64,000 nucleotides of DNA from assembly GCA_963580285.1 (NCBI GenBank), contig OY757011.1, positions 101,834,316 to 101,898,315 of the forward strand, in the 5' to 3' direction. This stretch comes from Lucinisca nassula (Eukaryota > Mollusca > Bivalvia > Lucinida > Lucinidae). The position numbers and the translations under genes are program-made. Positions 31,606 to 43,212 of the stretch are shown piece after piece. Each line of letters starts with the position of its first letter. Position 1 is the first letter of the stretch. The notes below the pieces were generated by a model. The model saw only the letters and a list, made by a program, of their open reading frames with translations, ran no database searches and was not told the DNA's origin.

Positions 31606-34600
31606 TTTATATTAGGATCACTTTTTGTCTGTCATCCGTGCGTAAACAATTTTTTCAAACAACTTCTCCTCCTAAACCACTGATTGGATTTCGACCAAAC
31701 TTCACAGGAATGATCCTTAGGTGGTCCCCTTTCAAAGTTGTTCAAATGGTTCCGGTCCGTTGCACATCTAGGTCACAGGAGCCAAAAATAGATTTTTTCA
31801 CCAAAAACTTAAAAAATCTTCTTCTCTGAAACCACAAGGCCCAGGTCTTTGATATTTGGTATGAAGCTTCATCTAGTGGACCCCTACCAAGATTGTTCAA
31901 ATTATAGTGATGGGGCCAAAAATGCCCCCGCCCCGGGGCCCTTTGGTTTTACATAGGCTTATATGGGGAAAATCTTTAAAAATCTTCTTCTCTGAAACCA
32001 CAAGGCCCAGGACTTTGATATTTGGTATGAAGCTTCATCTAGTGGACCCCTACCAAGATTGTTCAAATTTTAGTGCTGGGACAAAAAATGTCCCCGCCAC
32101 GGGGCCCTTTGGTTTTACATTGGCTTATATTGGGAAATCTTTAAAAATCTTCTTCTCTGAAACCACAATGCCCAGGTCATTGATATGTGGTATGAAGCTT
32201 CATCTAGTGGACCCCTACAAAGATTGTTCAAATTATAGTGCAGGGGCCAAAAAATGCCCCCGCCCCAGGGCCCTTTGGTTTTACATAGGCTTATATAGGG
32301 AAAATCTTTAAAAATCTTCTTCTCTGAAACCACAAGGCCAAGGACTTTGATATTTGGTATGAAGCTTCATCTAGTGGACCCCTACCAAGATTGTTCAAAT
32401 TATAGTGCTGGGACAAAAAATGCCCCCACCAGGGGGCCCTTTGGTTTTACATAGGCTTATATAGGGAAAATCTTTAAAAATCTTCTTCTCTGAAACCACA
32501 AGGCCCAGGTCTTTGATATTTGGTATGAAGCTTCATCTAGTGGACCCCTACCAAGATTGTTCAAATTATAGTGCTGGGGCCAAAAATGCCCCCCGCCCAG
32601 GGGCCTTGGTTTTACATGGGTTTATATAGGGAAAATCTTTAAAAATCTTCTCCTCTGGAACCGCAAGGCTCAGGTCTTTGATATTTAGTGTGAAGCTTCA
32701 TCTAGTGGACCCCTACCAAGATTGTTCAAATTATAGTGCTGGGGCCAAAAATGTCCCCGCCCCGGGGCCCTTTGGTTTTACATGAGGGAAAATCTTTTAA
32801 AATATTCTTCTCTGAAACTGCAAGGCCCAGGTCTTTGATATTTGGTATGAAGCGTCATCTTGTGGACCTCTACCAAGATTGTTCAAATTATAGCCCTGGG
32901 GCCAAAAATGCCCCCGCTCCGGGGCCCTTTGGTTTTACATAGACTTGTTTACGGAAAATCTTTAAAAATCTTCTTCTCTGAAACCACAAGGCCTAGGTCT
33001 TTGATATTTGGTATGAAGCTTCATCTAGTGGACCTCTACCAAGATTGTTCAAGTTATAGCCCTGGGACCAAAAATGCCCCCACCTCGGGGCTCTTTGGTT
33101 TTACATAGACTTATATGCAGGGAAAATCTATCAAAATCGTCTTCTGTGAAACCACAACGCCTAGGTCTTTGATATTTGGTGTGAAAGTTTATCTAGTGGA
33201 CTTCTATCAAGATTTTCAAATAATAGCCCTGGGGGCCAAAAATACCCCCGCCCTGAGACCCTTTGGTTTTACATAGATCTTTAAAAATCTTCTTCTCTGA
33301 AACTGCAAGGCCCATGTCTTTGATATTTGGTAATGAGCTTCATCTAGTGGACCTCTACCAAGATTGTTCAAATTATAGCCCTCGGGCCACAAATGCCCTC
33401 GCCCTGGGGCCCTTTGGTTTTACATAGGCTTATATAGGGAAAATCTTTAAAAATCTTCTTCTCTGAAACCACAAGGCCCAGTTCTTTGATATTTGGTATG
33501 AAGCTTCATCTAGTAGACCCCTACCAAGATTGTTCAAATTATAGTGCTGGGGCCAAAAATGCCCCCGCCCCGGGGCCCTTTGGTTTTACATAGGCTTATA
33601 TAGGGAAAATCTTTAAAAATTTTCTTCTCTGAAACCACAAGGCCCAGGACTTTGATATTTGGTATGAAGCTTCATCTAGTGGACCCCTACCAAGATTGTT
33701 CAAATTATATTGCTGGGGCCAAAAATGCCCCCGCCCCGGGGCCCTTTGGTTTTACATAGGCTTATATAGGGAAAATCTTTAAAAATCTTCTTCTCTGAAA
33801 CCACAAGGCCCAGGACTTTGATATTTGGTATGAAGCTTCATCTAGTGGACCCCTACCAAGATTGTTCTAATTATAGTGCTGGGGCCAAAAATGCCCCCGC
33901 CCCGGGGCCCTTTGGTTTTACATAGGCTTATATAGGGAAAATCTTTAAAAATCTTCTTCTCTGAAACCACAAGGCCCAGGACTTTGATATTTGGTATGAA
34001 GCTTCATCTAGTGGACCCCTACCAAGATTGTTCAAATTATAGTGCTGGGGCCAAAAATGCCCCCGCCCCGGGGCCCTTTGGTTTTACATAGACTTATATA
34101 GGGAAAATCTTTAAAATTTTTCTTCTCTGAAACCACAAGGCCCAGGACTTTGATATTTGGTATGAAGCTTCATCTAGTGGATCCCTACCAAGGTTGTTCA
34201 AATTATAGTGCTGGGACAAAAATGCCCCCGCCACGGGGCCCTTTGGTTTTACATTGGCTTATATAGGGAAAATCTTTAAAAATCTTCTTCTCTGAATCCA
34301 CAAGGCCCAGGTCTTTTATATTTGGTATGAAGCTTCATCTAGTGGACCCCTACCAAGATTGTTCAAATTATAGTGCTGAGGCCAAAAATGCCCCTGCCCC
34401 GGGGCCCTTTGGTTTTACATTGGCTTATATAGGGAAAATCTTTTAAAATCTTCTTCTCTGAAACCACAAGGCCCAGGTCTTTGATATTTGGTATGAAGCT
34501 TCATCTAGTGGACCCCTACCAAGATTGTTCAAATTATAGTGCTGGGACAAAAAATGCCCCCGCCAAGGGGCCCTTTGGTTTTACATTGGCTTATATAGGG

Positions 34601-35512
34601 AAAATCTTTAAAAATCTTCTTCTCTGAAACCACAAGGCCCAGGTCTTTGATATTTGGTATGAAGCTTCATCTAGTGGACCCCTACCAAGATTGTTCAAAT
34701 TATAGTGCTGGGGCCAAAAATGCCCCCGCCCCGGGGCCCTTTGGTTTTACATAGGCTTATATAGGGAAATTCTTTAAAAATCTTCTTCTCTGAAACCACA
34801 AGGCCCAGGACTTTGATATTTAGTATGAAGCTTCATCTAGTGGACCCCTTCAAATTATAGTGCTGGGACAAAAAATGCCCCCGCCACAGGGCCCTTTGGT
34901 TTTACATTGGCTTATATAGGGAAAATCTTTAAAAATCTTCTTCTCTGAAACCACAAGGCCCAGGTCTTTGATATTTGGTATGAAGCTTCATCTAGTGGAC
35001 CCCTACCAAGATTGTTCAAATTATAGTGCTGAGGCCAAAAATGCCCCCGCCCCGGGGCCCTTTGGTTTTACATAGGCTTATATAGGGAAAATCTTTAAAA
35101 ATCTTCTTCTCTGAAACCACAAGGCCCAGGACTTTGATATTTGGTATGAAGCTTCATCTAGTGGACCCCTACCAAGATTGTTCAAATTATAGTGCTGGGG
35201 CCAAAAATGCCCCCGTCCCGGGGCCCTTTGGTTTTATATAGGCTTATATAGGCAAAATCTTTAAAAATCTTCTTCTCTGAAACCGCTAGGCCCAGGTCTT
35301 TGATATTTGATGTGTAGCTTCATCTAGTGGACCTTTGCTTAGATTGTTCAAATTATAGCCTTTGTTGATGTTTGGTATGAAGCTTCACCTTTAAGACCTC
35401 CCTCAACATTATGCACATTAAAGCCCTGGGGCCAATAATGGCCCTCTCTGGGGCACACTTGTTACACTATGGATCAGGTGAGCGATCCAGGGCCATCATG
35501 GCCCTCTTGTTC
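31606..35512 (+). mobile_element. Class T element, second head-to-tail copy, left end missing
   Basis: Begins inside the left region (GGATCACTTTTTGTCTGTCA) without the AGCTCACC hairpin and runs to a perfect right end with AGGGCCATCATGGCCCT at 35490. The first part (31606-33398) has diverged units, some shortened (for example at about 32780 and 33270). The second part is the near-identical copy of 29492-31602. Confidence 0.8.
33399..35509 (+). repeat. Recent 2.1-kb duplication, right copy
   Basis: Partner of 29492-31602. To the left of 33399 the two regions diverge at once (GCCCTCGGGCCAC against GTGCTGGGGCCAA), so the breakpoint lies within a unit. Confidence 0.88.
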
Positions 35513-35524
35513 TTATTTCGATGA

Positions 35525-35627
35525 GGCGGTTCTAAAGTGTACCCTCAATCTATATTTTGAGCAGAATTATGAAAAAGGCGGTTCTAAAGTGTACCCTCAA
35601 TCTATATTTTGAGCAGAATTATGAAAA
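35525..35627 (+). repeat. 52-bp tandem duplication of a foldback half
   Basis: GGCGGTTCTAAAGTGTACCC through AGCAGAATTATGAAAAA occurs twice head to tail, nearly identical. It is one arm of the F2 foldback. Confidence 0.8.
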
Positions 35628-35989
35628 ATATCAGAATTTTTTTTTCTGAAAATTTTCATTTTTTTGGGATAAAATTTTCAATGTATTTGACTAGGCGTGT
35701 TTTCGTAATGTGGAACTCTAATAGCTGTTGTTAATAGGTAGTAACAAGGCTACAAAGAGTATTTCTGCATAAAAAAAACCTGTGTTGCAGTACTTGTTAG
35801 AATAACCTCTATGAGGGGAGTCCAATAAGTACCCACAATATAGATTTCTGAGGAGGTTTTATAAATGTTATCAATAAATTAACCTCATCCTAGAGCTCAT
35901 TAATCATGTTGAGGATCATTTTATGGAGAGCCTATTTTTAACAGGCCTCATTTGTATGGAACCTGGGAATGGACATGTAATTTTATTAA

Positions 35990-36415
35990 AAATGTTGTGT
36001 GCACAAGATATTAAGTTGTGCAAACAAGATATTATCTTGTGCACACAAGATATGCACACAAGATAATATGTTGTGCGCACAAGGTATTATCTTGTGCGGA
36101 CAACATAATATCTTGTGCACTTTGCACAACATATTTCTTGTTTGCACAACATAGATCTTGTGAAGACAACATAATACATTATGCATCTGCTTAAATTGTG
36201 CTAACAAGATAATATGTTGTGTGAACAAGACATTTAATAAGTTGTGCAAACAAGATATTATCTTGTGCGGACAACATTATATCTTGTGCACACAGATCTA
36301 TGTTGTGAAAACAAGATATGTTGTGTGAACATGATATGTTATGCGAACAAGTTAATAACTTGTGTGCACAAGATTATAAGTTGTTTGCACAAGATATCTT
36401 GTTTGCACAACAAAT
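35990..36415. repeat. Array of short dyads, about 20-bp, TTGTGC/ACAAGATA
   Basis: More than 15 words of the type TTGTGC and ACAAGATA alternate in both orientations, giving many small palindromes such as CAAGATATTATCTTG and TTGTGCGCACAA. Spacing is near 20 bp but irregular. The 87-codon minus-strand frame across it is made only of this repeat. Confidence 0.8.
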
Positions 36416-36717
36416 TAAAATAAATTGAATGTCCCTTCCAGGGTTTTGTACTTTTGCAGGATTTTAAGCTTTTTAGAGCTTGATTTCAGGCATGTAGACT
36501 TTGATTTCCTCCTATATTCTGTTTAAAATGACTATTTAAGGCTGCAAAGTCAGGCCTCTCAGGCTTGGAAAAGCTTGGTCAGTGTGATGAGGGTAAAAAT
36601 CTCAACTTTTTGACATTATATGTGACATTCTCCTTGCAACTTACAGCACTGTTTTAGAGTTATAGCTGGAGTAATGAGCATAATTTTGGACTATTTTCTC
36701 TTTGTTTTCCTAAATCT

Positions 36718-36900
36718 ATTATGTTGTGGGTACTTGTTAGAACCACCTCATTGAGGCTATTCTAACATATACCCTCAACAAGAAATACTCAATAGGTAAA
36801 GTAAAGTATAGTAAAGTAGCGTAAGGCAGGACTTTATTTTACAAGGGTGACTTATAAACCCCATTTTCATGTAAAGTGGGGTTTATAAGGGTATTCATTC
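36718..36900. repeat. Foldback F2 copy plus TGGGGTTTA hairpin
   Basis: ATGTTGTGGGTACTTGTTAG and TATTCTAACATATACCCTCA flank CCTCATTGAGG. A second hairpin ATAAACCCCA...TGGGGTTTAT is at 36853-36888. A short TAAAGTATAG-TAAAGTAGCGTAA repeat lies between. Confidence 0.7.
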
Positions 36901-37060
36901 ATAGCTCCAGATTATGCACTTTTTTCATCAGAAAAGTGATATTTTTATTACTTCTGCATGAAAACATACATCACAGGTGCTAATTAGAAGTGCCTTAAGT
37001 TTGCATTTCACAGACCTGTTGATATGATGTTTACTTACAGTTTTAACCTTTACCACTGTT

Positions 37061-37272
37061 AACCCTTGTCCTGCTAAATATTCATATATGCCACACCCAC
37101 TACCGATTATCAACCAATCAGATTACTTGATGCAAATTATTACAACAAATTTACAACCTGAATGACAAACAATGTAGATCCTGATCAGATGGCTTCTTCA
37201 GAAGCTATCTGATCTGGATCTACATTGTTTCAAAGAAAAGGCATATTGGGGTTCAGCAGGACAAGGGTTAAA
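37061..37272. mobile_element. MITE, family M2
   Basis: Ends TTAACCCTTGTCCTGCT and AGCAGGACAAGGGTTAA, a clean 17-bp inverted pair. Central hairpin GATCAGATGGCTTC/GAAGCTATCTGATC. Confidence 0.85.
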
Positions 37273-37465
37273 CTCCAATACAAACAAACAAACCACTCTA
37301 TGGGCTAACTCAGCAGATGACAAATTGTTGATATCGTTCTCATAAATGGGTTAGGTCTTAAAGGAAATAATTCATTTCTTCGCTTGAAAATAGACTCTAA
37401 GGGTCTACTTTTCAAGGAAAGAATTTGCTCCTGATTCTTTCCTTGAGAGTAGACCCTGTTTTCGG

Positions 37466-37773
37466 GCCAGCCTCGGTAGCTCAGTCGGATGTGTGTCTGA
37501 CTGGTGATCAGGAGGACGCGGGTTCGATACCTGCCGGGGTCAGCAACATTCTTCCTTGGAGTTTGATCATGAAATCTTTTCTACGGTCATTCTCTCCCTT
37601 CTGCTGTTTCAAGAAGGGCAGTTGTCAGTTTCTGGCGAAAGAATGTGCACTGTACTGGTTAACCGCTTACGTATAACCTTGTCCAGGAAAAGTGTGGATA
37701 GGTAAACTGACCGGCTCAAAAATGACCTACAATAGTGTTGACTGGGCCGTTAAACTCCAATACAAACAAACAA
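37466..37773 (+). mobile_element. tRNA-derived SINE, family S5, with TSD
   Basis: A box TAGCTCAGTCGG, B box GGTTCGATACC, 3' end TTAAACTCCAATACAAAC with CAAA repeats. Flanked by AGACCCTGTTTTCGG (37451-37465) and AGACCCTGTTTTTGG (37774-37788), one mismatch in 15. It is inserted at the edge of an F4 foldback. Confidence 0.9.
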
Positions 37774-37894
37774 AGACCCTGTTTTTGGAAGGTTTCAAAG
37801 TACAGAGAAGCAAACAGGCAGTTTTAAAAGTTGTCTTTCTTGCAAAAATGGTTAAATTATACTCTGCATGCTGGGTATTTTGAAATATTTTTCT

Positions 37895-37985
37895 GATTTT
37901 CCCAGAGAACAGGACGACATCTCATGCAAATTGTATGGAGACAATTTGCATGAGATGCCAAGTCCTGTTTTCTGCTCAAGTAGTT
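37895..37985. repeat. Foldback, family F5
   Basis: CATCTCATGCAAATTGTATG GAGACAATTTGCATGAGATG forms the centre, with AACAGGA and TCCTGTT arms outside. Confidence 0.75.
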
Positions 37986-38227
37986 TGGAAAGACTTGGCT
38001 TTCCTGAAGATATGTCCACCCTGAAAAGGCAAAAGTACATATGATGTTGTATAATTGTATCTTTGTCAGCAAGGGATCTATGTCTTCTTCAATATAGACT
38101 TACCCAGCTGGCTTATAACGTCTAAAGCAATGTCATGACGTTGCGTCAACATTGATATGACGTTGCATACATGCTGTGTGCCCACTCTGGGCTTGTGAAG
38201 ATGATTCTAACTGACGTGATGGTTAAT

Positions 38228-38765
38228 TTGTTTGTTTGGAGTTTAATGACCTAGTCAACACTATTTAGGTCATATCGAGCCAGTCAGTCTACCTAACCAC
38301 ACTTTTCCTCGGCAGGCTTATGCATAAGTGGTTGACAGTATAGTGCTCATTCTTTCGCCAGAAACTGCTTTTCTTGAATCAGATGAAGGGATAGAATGAC
38401 TGCAGAAATGATTTCATTATCAATTTCCACGAAGAAATGTTGCCAACCCGGCATGTATCAACCCCAGGAACACATGAGGCCAGTTGTTCAAAGCTAATGA
38501 TGCCGATAGTTAACCTATCACTTAAACTTTGATCATTTAATACAGCAAATATGCTGATATTTTTGTTGAAAAAAATGTGAGCAGCTTTTGCGAATGCAAA
38601 AGCTGCTGATATTTTTTTTCAGCAAATATACAAAAAAATTTGATATCCTACTTGCTAGAACAGTTAACAATATGACCACTTACAAGCTCATTAAGCTAAC
38701 GTGGCTTTGAACAACTGGGCTTTGATCACCAGTGAGATGTCCATCTAACTGGGCTACCGAGGTCA
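38228..38765 (-). mobile_element. SINE family S5, interrupted by a MITE
   Basis: The 3' part (38228-38474) and the tRNA-like head (38722-38765, GATCACCAGTGAGATGTCC and GGGCTACCGAGG as written) belong to one S5 copy. The split lies inside the anticodon/B-box interval. Confidence 0.82.
38475..38721. mobile_element. MITE, GGCCCAGTTGTTCAAAGC ends, family M4
   Basis: Ends GGCCAGTTGTTCAAAGC and GCTTTGAACAACTGGGC are inverted. Centre AGCAGCTTTTGCGAATGCAAAAGCTGCT. TGA occurs at both junctions, which could be a 3-bp duplication of the PIF/Harbinger kind; low certainty. Other copies: 39090-43900 (split), 51471-51855 (split) and 56513-57845 (split). Confidence 0.75.
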
Positions 38766-38875
38766 GAGTGATGGGTTAAACTCGACTAAACAGCAATTTA
38801 CAAAATTCATTAAAAAAACATGCTTTGCATTTTATCTGTAGATTTAATATATTTGCTTAAGTTTTAATACATGTA

Positions 38876-39085
38876 CACCACAACCTCATTATAACACGGT
38901 TCATTATAACGCGGTTGTGGATATAAAACGGTTTCAGGATGGATCCCAAAAATGTATAGATTATATAGAAAAATGACCATAAAAGGTCATTTTTCTATAT
39001 AATCTATACATTTTTGTTTGGATATAACACGGTTGTTTAACTAACACGGTTTCTGCTTTGGACCCCATTAATAGTGTTATTAATT
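38876..39085. mobile_element. Foldback MITE, family F3
   Basis: Begins at a TA with CACCACAACC and holds ATAACACGG words and the central GACCATAAAAGGTC hairpin within TATATAGAAAAATGACC arms. The right end is altered. Confidence 0.75.
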
Positions 39086-40230
39086 TTTTCTGTCTCCACT
39101 GTTTCAAAACTAACATTGTCGTTAGTTATCATATTGTTAAATCATTAATACTTTAATGTAACAAATATGCAAATATTTTGCTGAAAAAGGTTGTGTAGCT
39201 TTTGCATTTACTCACATTTTTTGAGGAAAAGACTATTGTCAGTATTAAGATATTGCACTTTATTATTTTGACCACTTGTTTGTTTGTTTGAATTGAGGTT
39301 TTACAACCGCATCAACACTATTAGGGTCACTTTTGAGACATTGCTTCCAGTTTTGTGGGACTTATACCGGTGTCCCAGTTTACGAGTTGTATCTTGACCA
39401 CTGGGTAGCTTTACTCAGGGGTAGCTTTACCCCTTAGGGTAAGGATATCCCGGGATATCTTTACCCCAACCCTGGATATCTTGACCCCCTGTCAAGCTAA
39501 ACTGGCCAGGTTATCCTTACCCCCATCCCCACTTTTGGGTAAAAACTATTTTCTTAATGCCCAATTTTTTCTTATATGCAACTGAAGCAAGATAGTGGAC
39601 TCAATGTTTCACTTTAACATTTTTCATTTCAGTCATGACTCGGACTAATAGAACTACCCTTAGTAAGAAATATGACCATATTATAGAGGCAAATGATTAT
39701 TTAATAACTTCTTTTTGTATATTTTCTTATTCAAAATGTTGCTTATGACAATCTTTCATAATCTTGCATTATCCCTGTCATTTGTGAAATGGGTGGTGGT
39801 GGTGAGTGGAAAGACGGGCGTAAAGATATCCCGGCTTGGATATCTTTACCCCCGGGGGTAAAGCTAAACTGTCCAGGATATCTTTACCCCCATCCACACT
39901 TGGTATTAACTTTTTTCTCAATGCCAAATTTGTTCTTATATGTAACTGAAGTTAGATAGTAGACTCAATGTTTCACTTTAACATTTTTCGTTTCAATCAT
40001 AACTCTGACTAATACAATTACCCTTAGTAAGAAATATGACCATATTATAGAGGCAAATGACTTTTTATTCACTTCATTTTGTCTATTTTCTTTCTCAAAA
40101 TGTTGCTTATGACAATCTTGCATTATCCTTGTCAGTTGTAAAATCAGAATCAGAATCAGAATCAGAATCAGAATTGTTACTGGTGACACGTCAAATGACA
40201 TTCATACACCAGGACCTGTGATGTGGGAAG

Positions 40231-41415
40231 TTAGTCCCTAGCTCTAACCAAAGAGGTAAATTTAGCTACACAATCATCAGCACCTTCAGCTGTCGAAATA
40301 ATCGAATCGGGAAGGGCATTCCAATCTCTAATGGTTCTGGGGAAGAACGACTCTTTATAAATGTCAGTTCTTGCGCTAAGGGTCTGAAACGCCAACAAAT
40401 GGTGATTTCTACAGTGTCTAGCTGGGGGAACAAGGTCATCTGTTGGAATGCTGGCAGCACCCTTTAGACCTTTGTATAAAAGGATTAGCCTACTGTCTTT
40501 TCTCCTTTTCTTGAGAGACTCCCATTTTAATTTTCCAAGTATTCCAGCCATGCTCCCAGTTTCAAAGCAGTAATTGCCTGTTACAAATCTAGCAGCTCTA
40601 TTCTGAACTTTCTCAATTTCATCGTTAAGGACCACTCCACTGGGGTCCCAGATACAACTACCATATTCCAAGATTGGGCGAACAAGACCTTTATATGCTG
40701 CCTCTTTTACATCCTGAGGGCACTGAAAAAAATTTCGCCTCAGGAAACCAAGCGTTCTATTTGCCTTAGTACACATGTTGCTAATATGAGTATTCCATCT
40801 CAAGTTGTGTGAGATTGTCACTCCAAGGTATTTAATGGAGTCCACATTCTCGAGGACCGTTCCCTCTAAGGTGTAAGAAGCCTCAACTTTATTAGATCTC
40901 TTCCTAGTTATCTGCATAATATTGCATTTAACTGGCTGAAATCTCATGCCCCATTTACGTGCCCAACATCCTAATCTATCTATGTCAGCCTGAAGTTTCA
41001 ATGAGTCATCTGAATCTCTAATTTCCCGGTAACAAACACAGTCATCTGCGAACAGTCTTATTTCTGAGTCAATGTCAGTGGAAATATCATTGATGTACAG
41101 GGAGAACAAAAGTGGACCAAGAACGGTCCCTTGTGGGACTCCAGACAAAACTGGAGCCCACTCCGAAGATTCACCATTAACAACAACCCGCTGTTTTCTG
41201 TAGCAAAGAAAGGAATCTATCCATTTGAGGGTCTTTCCTCCAATTCCATAACCAAATAACTTAGATTTAAGTAGTTCATGAGGAGGGGTGTCAAAAGCCT
41301 TCTCGAAGTCCAGAATAAATGTGTCCACCTGCCCCCCTTTGTCCAAGATTTTTGCCCAGTCATTAATAACTGTGCTTAGCTGAGTTTCACAACTGTGCCT
41401 TTTCTTAAATTGCAT
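40231..41415 (-). pseudogene. LINE ORF2 C-terminal part: reverse transcriptase
   Basis: Continues RT from KKRHSCETQL. Motifs: DFEKAFDTPPHE (motif A Asp), SGVPQGTVLGPLLFSLYIND (motif B), LFADDCVCY (motif C, catalytic FADD) and KYLGVTISHNLRW. It ends with the C-terminal SFFPRTIRDWNALP found in jockey/L2-type RTs. 394 codons without stop. The apparent ATG at 41413-41415 is an internal codon; the frame is separated from the endonuclease frame by a single-base shift. Confidence 0.9.
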
Positions 41416-43212
41416 GTTGTCTGTCTGACAAAAGTTTATGTTCGTCCAAGTGGGCCATGATGTTCGAGCAGACTATATGTTCCAGTAATTTACACAGAAC
41501 ACAAGTCAGAGACACAGGGCGATAATTACGGGCAAGAGCCCTATCTCCTTTTTTAAAGAGTGGACAGATGTTTGCTAAGAGCCATTCTTTGGGGATTTCA
41601 CCCGTATCAAGAGACTGTTGAAACAAGTGTGCAAAAACTGGACCCAACTCATTTGCTAGTTCCTTCAGGACTCTAGGATGAAGCTCATCAGGTCCTAAGG
41701 CCTTACTGGGGTTTAAGCCTTGAAGTAATTTGATCACTCCTGCAGCTGTCACAACAATATTATTCATGAATGGGGCCGATCTTCCAGTCAATGGAACCTC
41801 CGTGAACTCAGTTTTATTAAACGCATCATTGAATTGACCAACTAGTTCCTCTGCCCTTTCAGAGTCTGATTCAGCAACCCCGTCCCCTCCCCTTTTATTA
41901 AGGGGCGGGATACCTTGCCTGTCTTTCTTCTGCCTATTAATATATCTGTAGAAGTCTCTGGGATTTGCCTTTACATCACCTACCAAGTTATTCACATACA
42001 AATCATGCTGATTTTTTATATCAAACTGGATTTCACGTCTCAAGTTTTCAAATTTTGTCCGGAGTTTACCACTTCCCGTCTTTTTTGCCTTTGCATGAAT
42101 CTTATTCCTTCTGCGAATTTTCCTTCTTATCTCTGGAGTGATCCAGGGAATAGAAGATACAGTCCTACTAGTTTTTGAGGGGATATGATTTTCGGCCGAA
42201 GTATGAATGAAAGAAGTTATCAAATCAAAATTCTCCTGTACAGACCGAGCATCTGAATGACCATTAAAGTAATTCTCCTCTGCAAATCTGAGTGCATCCT
42301 TCCTCATAGTTTCATAGTCACCTTTCTGATATGAGTACACCTTCCTCCGAGGTTTCTTTATTGGTGGGATGTGAATTTTTAAATATCCGGAGACAACATC
42401 GTGGTCACTTAGTTTATCTGGGGAATGAATGTCTTCGAATTGTCCTGGCATAGTCGTAAGGATCAGATCCAATGTGTTCTTATCACGAGTTGGGAAGTTA
42501 ACAATTTGTTCAAGACCATGATCGTTCATAATGTCAATTAATATTTGTCCTTCCGACTGACTCAGCATTGTGCCTTGTTTGCTGAGCCTGTCGGGCCAAG
42601 CAATGTCTCTGAAGTTGAGGTCACCTAGAACATGTACAGCCGGGAGTTTTTTACCCTTATGCTGCAATTTAATGCAATCCAGTTGGTCTTTAAACAACTG
42701 GAAGTTTTCGATTGTACCATTTGGTGGTCGATACCAACTTGCTACGAAGTGGGAAGTTTTATTTGCAAAAACCTTAACCCAGACCGATTCGGTGTCATTT
42801 TCAAGTTCCATGAATGGCATGTGAGGGATGTCTCTATGAATGAGCAACATCACCCCACCGCCATTAGAGTTCCTATCTTTTCTGTACACACAGTACTGAC
42901 AATTTTCAGGGAAAAGCTCAGATGTAGTAATTGAACTGTCAATCTTTGTTTCCTGAATAGCAACAATATGAGGTTGAGATGTATCGAGGAAAGCTAAAAG
43001 TTCAAGAATTTTCCCTCTAATTCCATTTATGTTTATACTGCAAAGTTTCAAACCTTTCACAAAATTTGACTTAGTTTTATCAGCAGTCGAAGATTTGCCT
43101 CTCTTATCCTCTGACAGAGGTTCAAACCTGTTTGGCTTACTCAGTTCTACATATTCATCAAAGAAGGAGTCTGAAAAGTTACAGACCTCACATTTTGGAC
43201 ATATCCAGTGGC
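41405..43212 (-). pseudogene. LINE ORF2 N-terminal part: PHD remnant, endonuclease, RT start
   Basis: The frame is open upstream of the ATG at 43060 to about 43210. It starts with the second half of a zinc-binding PHD-like motif (CHWICPKCEVCNFSDSFF). The endonuclease follows: SININGIRGK, IVAIQETKID, VLGDLNFRDIAWPD and the final SDHDVV. The RT start has NPSKALGPDELHPRVLKE and NYRPVSLTCVLCKLLE. The endonuclease Asn, Glu, Asp and SDH residues are all present. The frame ends shortly after LLSDRQH, where an additional base in a GCAATTT context shifts the frame. RT continues in the next entry. Confidence 0.88.

Larger units (their letters stand above)
40142..43212 (-). mobile_element. LINE (L2/CR1/jockey-like), 5' truncated
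   Basis: Minus strand: PHD-finger remnant, apurinic-type endonuclease, reverse transcriptase, then a 3' tail of TCTGAT repeats (40142-40175 as ATCAGA repeats). The 5' end is cut inside the PHD-like region at about 43212, where the host DNA-element sequence resumes. A target duplication is not clear. One frameshift breaks the ORF. Confidence 0.88.

Noticed and set aside
31602..33108. Plus-strand frames with KSLKIFFSETTRPRSLIFGMK text (also on the minus strand at 53396-54562)
   Set aside because: They are translations of the 166-bp units, present wherever the array is and interrupted by indels. Not a gene.
29492..35512. CRISPR-like repeat arrays
   Set aside because: Units are contiguous 166-bp satellites without short repeats separated by unique spacers, and the genome is eukaryotic.
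37466..37545. Candidate functional tRNA gene
   Set aside because: Head of the S5 SINE, flanked by a 15-bp target duplication and joined to a conserved non-tRNA body.
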